The notes beneath the pieces were generated by a model that saw nothing but the letters and a program-made list of their open reading frames with translations, was not told the origin of the DNA and did not search any database. A program made the translations under genes and the position numbers. From Corallium rubrum (taxonomy: Eukaryota; Cnidaria; Anthozoa; Scleralcyonacea; Coralliidae): a DNA stretch of 64,000 bases. The stretch's first letter is position 1. The number at the start of each line of letters is the position of its first letter. The stretch covers positions 65,917,904 through 65,981,903 of the forward strand of contig OZ035997.1 of the NCBI GenBank assembly GCA_964035015.1. Direction: 5' to 3'. Shown piece by piece: positions 57,795 to 64,000 of the stretch.

Positions 57795-58139
57795 AGAATC
57801 ATGCTCCAACAATATTTATACTCACACTGGACATTCTTTCGTATTGGCCCAGTATATTTCCAAACAGCACTGCAGTTTTTATCGCAAGGCTAGTTACCTT
57901 GAACAGCTTGAAATTTTTTGGAACACCACATTTGAAATTTAACATATATCCATAATTTAAATAGCTGAAAGTGCTTGACTTCAGGTCTAATTCTTATTAT
58001 TCTCTCCAAGAACAGAAAACTTTATAAACTTAATTCTGCTCCAAGATAGTAAACTATACTTCATCAAATTAATTTCTTCTACAGCACTTTATGAACTTCA
58101 GCCAGAAAACGTGAACCGCACGCGGATGGGGATCCTAGC

Positions 58140-58365
58140 GGACAAGATCGAATTTAACTGATTAACCCCAAATACGGAGTTATATTAACTCACTGCAATT
58201 TGACCCCGCCAAAAGAGGGTCAAAATTGCATTACTAATCAATTACAATCCTATTAACTCCACTAAAGAGTTAATTTAACTCTAAAAATAAAGTTAAAATA
58301 ACTCCACAATTTTAACTTCCCTTCTACTCCATTTTGGGGGAGTTAAATAACACCCTGGAAGTAAC
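58140..58365. repeat. Second cluster of GGAGTTAA-type words
   Basis: It contains repeated TTAACTCC, GGAGTTA and AACTCT words. It also has a hairpin from GCAATTTGACCC and GGGTCAAAATTGC (about 58196-58230). It resembles 55985-56125 on the other side of the microsatellite. Confidence 0.55.
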
Positions 58366-58374
58366 ATTGTTTCT

Positions 58375-58445
58375 TCAGTAGCCTGGTGGTAACATCGTCG
58401 GTTGGCATGCGAACGTGATCGAGTTCAAACCGTGGATGCGACGTG
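58375..58445 (+). other. tRNA-like relic (SINE head candidate)
   Basis: TAGCCTGGTGGTAAC resembles an A-box (one mismatch) and GAGTTCAAACC resembles a B-box, spaced about 45 nt apart as in tRNA-derived promoters. No complete cloverleaf is evident. Confidence 0.35.
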
Positions 58446-58614
58446 GAATTTTATTTATCTCAACATTTTTACGAAATATTATCTTAAATTTTCCTATGTT
58501 TCTCTGTACTTTTTTCTTTAAAAAATAGTGTTAAACATTTTTTTTCTCTAATATTTTATTAGAATTAAAACTATATTTTGACGTTTGTTCCGGCAGGAGT
58601 GGCTATTTCCAGAC

Positions 58615-58723
58615 CCTAATGAAAAGGAGCGTAAGGGGGGTTGCATTAACGCCTTTTAATAGCGGTATTTACAAAAATTCATGTAAAAGCGGGCGATGGG
58701 ATATTGTGTTTATGTATTTCTAG
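58615..58723 (+). mobile_element. 3' end of Helitron-like element, unit 2 copy
   Basis: This is the counterpart of 16581-16697, with a run of only 6 G. The tail GCGGGCGATGGG...TTTATGTATTTCTAG ends at CTAG (58720-58723). Confidence 0.5.
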
Positions 58724-59235
58724 TTATATTGTCATGAAAATGTCCCGGGCCGTTCAGCAATAAACGCAAAATATTTTCTTTATACAAACTCGAAATCATG
58801 TCCTTCTTCTGATAGTCCATTTTAGTCAGACAAATAATTCAGTGCGCCTCTTGAGGTATAGTTCCACAATTACCAATGACCAACCGTGCATGTAAAGTAA
58901 CAAAAATCCCCTTGCATTTACATAAATATTGAAAACAATATTAACGAAGTTTAAGCTAAAAGGAACACCGCTGCCAAACGTTTGCGCATGCGTGAATTTC
59001 CTAGAGTAAACATTGCAAGTGAAGTGGGAACTAGCCGTGGCAACAACAACCAGACATTGAAGACTAAGTAAGACTCGACTATTCATGTGTTTTAAAAAAA
59101 GGGTCATGAAAATCACGAAGGCGTCCTTTCAGAATATGTTGCAATATTGACATGCAAAGAAGTCATGCACAAATTACCTACCTAATCTTTTTCGTAGTAG
59201 TAGACTCTCGGAACAGTCCAAATATTTTAGTGTTT

Positions 59236-59600
59236 TCCCCACTGATCTTAATAATAGACTCATTATACTGGATAGAGCATCTATTGTTTCGCGCCAGCCA
59301 AAAATTGAAGTCGGAGGTGAGGCTAAAAACCTCGCGGCGGCCATATCCAGTGGGATCAACAATATTGCTGAATCATAGTTTTTGCTTCTGGTTTTCGCTT
59401 TAAATGATCGGATTTTTAACAAAAACCAGCTCAATCTGTAACATGTATCTGTCGCTATGCATGGGAGAACTTAAAAGTGGCTGTATGAAAGCCAAGTGGG
59501 TCCTAAATGAAATGGTCGCCGCGAATTTATTCCCACTTCACAGCGAGCACCGGATGCTCTATCCAGTATAATGAGTTTATTATTTGAGATCAGTGGTTTT
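59236..59600. mobile_element. Foldback element, unit 2 copy of 17250-17604
   Basis: The same arms (CACTGATCTTAATAATAGAC and its imperfect complement) enclose similar sequence. Confidence 0.6.
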
Positions 59601-59666
59601 CCGCACGAGGTCGGATGTGGCACTGGCGAAAAATGTGTGCCAGCGGTGTTGCTAAAAAACCTATAA

Positions 59667-59785
59667 TCCCCGAGCCGGGCGACGGGCCGAAGGCCCGGAG
59701 CCCGGTGAGGGTGCTAATCTCGACACGCGTGGAGTTCATTTTACACGCGTGTAGAAAAAGCAAGGCAGACGAAAATCTGGAAGCT

Positions 59786-59855
<70 letters not shown>

Positions 59856-61191
59856 GTCGTAGGGTGTCGTGCGCTAAGAATTGTTGGATACTGGTGACTG
59901 ACAAATGCTGACAATGAAGCACTACAAAATTTTAAACTACTGTAAATCTATGGCTATATTTTGCGAAACGAAATTTTTTCGTTTAAAGAAACGAAATGGA
60001 GCCCGCTCTACTAAAACAACAAACAGCGGTTTAATATATCTTGAAGAGAAACCAGAAAACCTGAAGATACTCGACCTGAATTGGCAGTGTTTGTGGTAAC
60101 TCAGGTGGGGGATTTGTATATTTATTTTGCTGATTGGATTCATTGTATTAAGTGCCAAGTCCGGCAATACGTTTAAATAAAAGCCCTTTTATAGTCACTC
60201 GTCCGTTAAACTTAATCTAGCATCTATTATATAAAGTTTAATACATTGTGTTGTTTTCATGTTTTCGTTTAAACCTAAATGATATACAGCTCCACTTATA
60301 TTCGTACTTACCTTTTTACCCTAACTTGTAAAACTTATCTGGACGTGGTGTTTTTCATTGACTATGTATATGCACTTCTTATTATTTATAATACTCATGA
60401 GCCGACTTTGCCGATTTTCTAGGCAGTATTTCCAAATTTTCGCCAGAAACGTTGTCTGTTTAATATTTCTTTCTGGAATCCGATTCTACTGAATTGTTTT
60501 TATCTCAGACTTTATATTATAAATGTAGTTTTGGAGCTGTTAACTTTTAATTCTGCCTTTGCAAAACATGTGTGCAGAACAGCAGAGGGAAGCCATTTGA
60601 AGACTTGCTAAAAATAATTCCCTTGGAAACCTATAAACAATGAATATATGTTTTATAGCTATAGTTCAATTAATGAAACCTAAGTTTTGCTTTCATATGC
60701 TCAATTTTCAAATCAGAAATCTGAAAGTAAACAGTTAGTCACCCTATAAATGCATATCGACAGCCTACTAACATTATTGCCTAAGTCACTTTTAGACATT
60801 TTGAGAAAACACAAAAAACATTTATAAAATTTTGTAAAACTCGTATGCTGCCGCGATTTTTTTTACAAATCTAACTAAAACTACAGCAAATAAAATCAAA
60901 TAAAATACATAACTTTGCACAGAAGAATGCGGCCCCCCAGAAGATTTGACTTATGCAAAAATCTCAAATTTGACAAAAATTGACTTAGGCAAAAATGTTA
61001 GTAGGCTGTCGATATCAGGAGGGCTTTAATATTTTAATCAGGGGGTGTGTTTCAAAAATACATATAAAATTTAAAGATGATCTGTGTGTCACTAATACAA
61101 CAAAAACCAGAAATTAGGGGAGGGGGGGGGGAGGGGGGGTTAAAAATGCACATAAAGCAGGCGAGGGTCTGTTGCATTCATGTATTTCTAG
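59667..61191 (+). mobile_element. Helitron-like non-autonomous element, copy 2
   Basis: The ends match those of 5319-6406: TCCCCGAGCC with GGGCCGAAGGCCC at the 5' side, a G-rich run (about 61119-61138) and a TGTATTTCTAG terminus. The empty site is at about 17676/17677 in unit 1. The interior is only partly shared (GAATTGGCAGTGTTTGTGGT) and includes a TA tract. No Rep/helicase frame is present. Confidence 0.6.
59789..59854. repeat. (TA)n microsatellite
   Basis: About 66 bp of TA inside the Helitron-like element. No hammerhead motif flanks it. Confidence 0.95.
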
Positions 61192-61282
61192 GAAGCAGTG
61201 AACTCTATATATACCTGGAAGGCTGACTCCATTCAATTACTGGACGAAAATGTGAGGCAAAAATGACGGACATTGTGAATTT

Positions 61283-62158
61283 TGGACGTCAGTTTTAGGC
61301 CCTACGCGGTTGACCTGGATGTCAGTTTTTGTCTTTTCTCTCGCGGCCGAACCACGAACGGTCGGTGTCACTTCAGTTTGTATGAACGTTTCTCGAGCTT
61401 CGAAGATGAACCTTTGGGTCGAAAGAGCAATGCACAAGTTCTTAACAAATGTATACTGATGGAAATTTTGGCGAGATCGAGCAGTTTTTGTGGATTTTGC
61501 CTAGCTTCAAATGAGGGCCATCCGAAATATTAGAGACCTTAACCAAATACAACGCGAACATTAAGCTCAACGTCCTTAAAACAAATAATACAATCGAATA
61601 TTCCTCACACAACAAAGAAGATGAATAATCTTTAATCCCTAGAGTTTAATCCCCCATCTTTATGACAAGATTATTGATTGTGAAAGGGCGATCCCGGTAG
61701 CCGAGTTTGACATCAAACTATTCAACGAATTCCTTTTAGAATTAGCTCTAAGGTTTTGGATGTCGAAAAACATACTTTAAGTATTCAACACTACGTAGAT
61801 CTATGTACTAGTAAATGATTTGTGAGTTCTGCCAGATGCTGAACTTTACATTGCCGTCGTCGTCCTAGTTTGCATAAGTTCCCTATTCTCTATGAAAGTC
61901 ATCAGGTATACTGTAAAGCGGTTAATTGACCGTGAGTGGGACTCCCCGAAATATATAGTTCAAACTCGACTAGGAAAGTCACAAGCATCAACAAATACAA
62001 AGCAGAAACAAAATAAAATAAGAACAACATACGCAGCCCCTCACACTGCTCGTGTACGAGATGGTGTACGTTTTGGGCCGCCTTTGGTTCGGCCACGAGC
62101 AAAAAGACTAAGACTGACATCCAAGATGACCACGTAGGGGCCTAAAACTGACGTCCAA
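61283..62158. mobile_element. Foldback element, unit 2 copy of 17769-18660
   Basis: The same GGACGTCAGTTTTAGG arms. GGCCGAACC and GGTTCGGCC pair better here than in unit 1. Confidence 0.6.
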
Positions 62159-62282
62159 GATGCGTTTTATATGGAAACGGTGATTTTGCAATCTCAGCGA
62201 TCTTGGCGATCAGTATGCATCCCAACAGACCATTAAAACAATGGCCGCGGACAACCATGGCCGCCTTAGCGATCAATAAGCA

Positions 62283-62560
62283 GGGACGTAGCCAGGAGGG
62301 GTGGGGGGGAGTTAGCTTGGGGAGCCGCGGCTTCCCCCCTTTTGATATAAAACAACAGATATGTAACTACAAAACTGATGCAAATAAATGGTGTGAGGAA
62401 ATAAAGTGTAAACAGTGTATTCAATCTACTGAGTCTATGCATTTTGAGTATCTAGTATGTGACGTTTGTGTGTTTTAAGCATTTTATATATGGTGTTTTT
62501 TAACCTTTAGAGTCTGTAAAATTTTCCTCCAAAAGCCAAGAAATGGCATTTCAGAATTTC
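62283..62560. mobile_element. Truncated hAT-type MITE
   Basis: It begins CAGGGACGTAGCCAGGA like 18783 but lacks the right terminal repeat and the second TCAATAAG. A deletion of roughly 450 bp relative to unit 1 ends near the sequence matching 19510. Confidence 0.7.
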
Positions 62561-62764
62561 CTGGGAGCCTTCCTCTATTTTAAGTTGTACAAGAGACGGG
62601 CACATTTCAAAGTGTGCCTCTGTGACCAGAGGTTCCACTGAGGATCGACCAGATAACACGTGTATGTACAAACAAAGATCCTGTATACTTTGTAAGTTTA
62701 ATTGCTTTGAAAATCTATCTATTTTACGTCATAAACTCACACCAAACGAGTTGTAAATAATTTG

Positions 62765-62777
62765 TGCTGACTCAGCA
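62765..62777. promoter_or_regulatory. MARE / AP-1-type palindrome, unit 2
   Basis: TGCTGACTCAGCA is identical to 19706-19718, while neighbouring bases have diverged. Confidence 0.5.
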
Positions 62778-62805
62778 CGTAACGGGTGGCGGTGAGATTT
62801 AATTT

Positions 62806-62855
62806 ATGAAACTCGCCGTACTATACAGAAATGACAACAACACGTTGCAGGAGAG
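62806..62855 (+). other. Candidate short first exon in block D', unit 2
   Basis: This is the counterpart of 19747-19796: ATG, a 50-nt frame (MKLAVLYRNDNNTLQE) and an AG/GTAAGT donor. A downstream exon may lie outside the window. Confidence 0.3.
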
Positions 62856-64000
62856 GTAAGTAAACTTTATTTCAACATTTACCGTTAAGTTTTAGCATTT
62901 TGACAAATTAAAACGATTTCTAAAGTTGACAAAAGAATACAGGGTGTACGCTAGGGCTGCTGTGGTTGGATTTGTGGGTTAAACTAGCTTTTCCTTGAGA
63001 CGGTGTAGACGAAGAATGGGTAAAAGATATTACCTCGAGAGGAGGTAATGTTCGTTTGACGTTGCGACGTCTACTTATTCGCCAAAATCTTTATGTTTAT
63101 ATATAATATTCCGTACTGTATAAACGATTAAAACACTACAAAAGATTTATATGGTAAAAGTTGTGTACGGTATAATTGCACAAAAGACTGGCACTAGTAT
63201 TGGGAATGTTTAATTGAGATTGGTCGAGATTGGTTATCTGACTACTTAATATACTGGATAGATTCGGGCGAAATGGGTGAATGGAGGAGAGTGTTGGAAA
63301 TTATGTCATAGGAACGAAAATTAGGTTGCGTGACCGGAAACAAGCCTGCTCACCAAACGCGCGCGATAGCCAATGTGAAGAGAGCAGGGCGATTGACGTG
63401 TTTTCTGATGTTGATTGTTGTTAGTAGTAGTCTGTACGAGAGAAGGTCAAGTTAATTTAGCGAGACGAGGCATCGAGTGATAGCAAGTTAAGAATATTAT
63501 GACTAAATATCGTTCATTTTGTGTTCGAATCAGTGACTTTTCGTAGATACACTGCTCCATGAGGCGAGTAATTTTCGAAAGTTTCGCAACTAGAATCCTT
63601 TTGTTTAAAAGACGCGTCGTTGAAGTTTCGTCGTATTTCGTAAGATCCCCAGTAAATATATAAGGCGAATATATTAAAGTGAGAATTCAGCTTATCGAGT
63701 AGCTTGCCAACTATTTGCCGACCTCCTGATCTAAACAACCACTATTATCCAAGTATTCAGTCACCTAATTATTTGCATCAGGTATATCTACGATCCGCCA
63801 AATTGTGTTGAAATAGTAAGCAAATATAAGCAGGTCATGCACCACTGGATTGCGATAGGATTTTGTTTGATACTTTCAAAATCGTCTATTGGCAAATGTT
63901 CGAGAGTTGTTAGAGGAACCTTTATCTTGCATGTAATAGATTACATATTGACCAAATTGGCTGAAGTTGTATTCCTATAATTCAACAATTATCCGACTTG

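Larger units (their letters stand above)
58724..64000 (+). repeat. Segmental duplication block D', unit 2 (runs off the window)
   Basis: This is a direct copy of 16698-20960, interrupted by the Helitron-like element 59667-61191. It is shortened by a deletion joining the middle of the hAT MITE to sequence matching about 19510 (junction near 62560). It carries the second copies of both foldback elements, the MARE-like site and the candidate short exon. No other gene is seen. Confidence 0.8.

Noticed and set aside
56444..57893. Reading frames of up to 452 residues on both strands
   Set aside because: All are translations of tetra- and pentanucleotide repeats; the composition is purely repetitive.
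59905..60099. 64-residue frame inside Helitron-like copy 2
   Set aside because: It is not kept in the related copy at 5319-6406 and has no domain.

Overview
The window is eukaryotic, AT-rich and dense in transposable elements. It contains an intron with consensus splice sites, LINE and Ty3/Gypsy retroelement relics, many terminal-inverted-repeat (TIR) DNA elements and several long microsatellites. The only convincing host genes are two large tandem paralogues encoding TPR-CHAT proteins, resembling the animal TTC28-like family. That family is heavily expanded in cnidarians, so an anthozoan or another cnidarian is my best guess. This is inference; nothing in the window fixes the taxon.

Layout: the whole window is a direct tandem segmental duplication. 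Unit 1 (1 to about 23.3 kb) and unit 2 (about 23.35 kb to beyond 64 kb) share the same ordered blocks. Block A is 1-3300 in unit 1 and 23350-26830 in unit 2. Block B is 4025-6460 and 36765-37760. Block C, the gene with its 3' flank, is 6463-16335 and 37764-48050. A short module is 16340-16580 and 56435-56605. Block D is 16581-20960 and 58615-64000. Unit 2 is roughly twice as long because of later insertions. These are a retroelement pile-up (27.1-36.8 kb), an accessory stretch (48.1-56.4 kb) holding a hammerhead-ribozyme satellite, a 1.2 kb evolving microsatellite (56.6-57.8 kb) and a Helitron-like element (59.7-61.2 kb). Many insertions have a visible empty site in the other unit, which fixes their boundaries.

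Genes: each TPR-CHAT gene has a short 5' coding exon with conserved acceptor and donor sites, one intron, and one large exon. The large exon encodes an N-terminal helical region, an array of near-identical 40-residue TPRs (11 in copy 1, 8 in copy 2) and a C-terminal CHAT caspase-like domain with His and Cys in the expected motifs. The copies differ by exactly three TPR units. The N-terminus is more diverged than the CHAT domain.

Most striking non-coding structure: ten tandem monomers of about 276 bp (50956-53700) lie between two (TA)n tracts. The minus strand of each carries a type I hammerhead ribozyme motif: CUGAUGA, a 5-bp stem II, GAAA, a minimal stem III, a GUC cleavage triplet and a complementary stem I. 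Six copies keep every core element. This is the architecture of metazoan retrozymes, non-autonomous retroelements that make small circular RNAs. A separate 58-bp perfect palindrome, also inside (TA)n, carries a degenerate hammerhead-like core.
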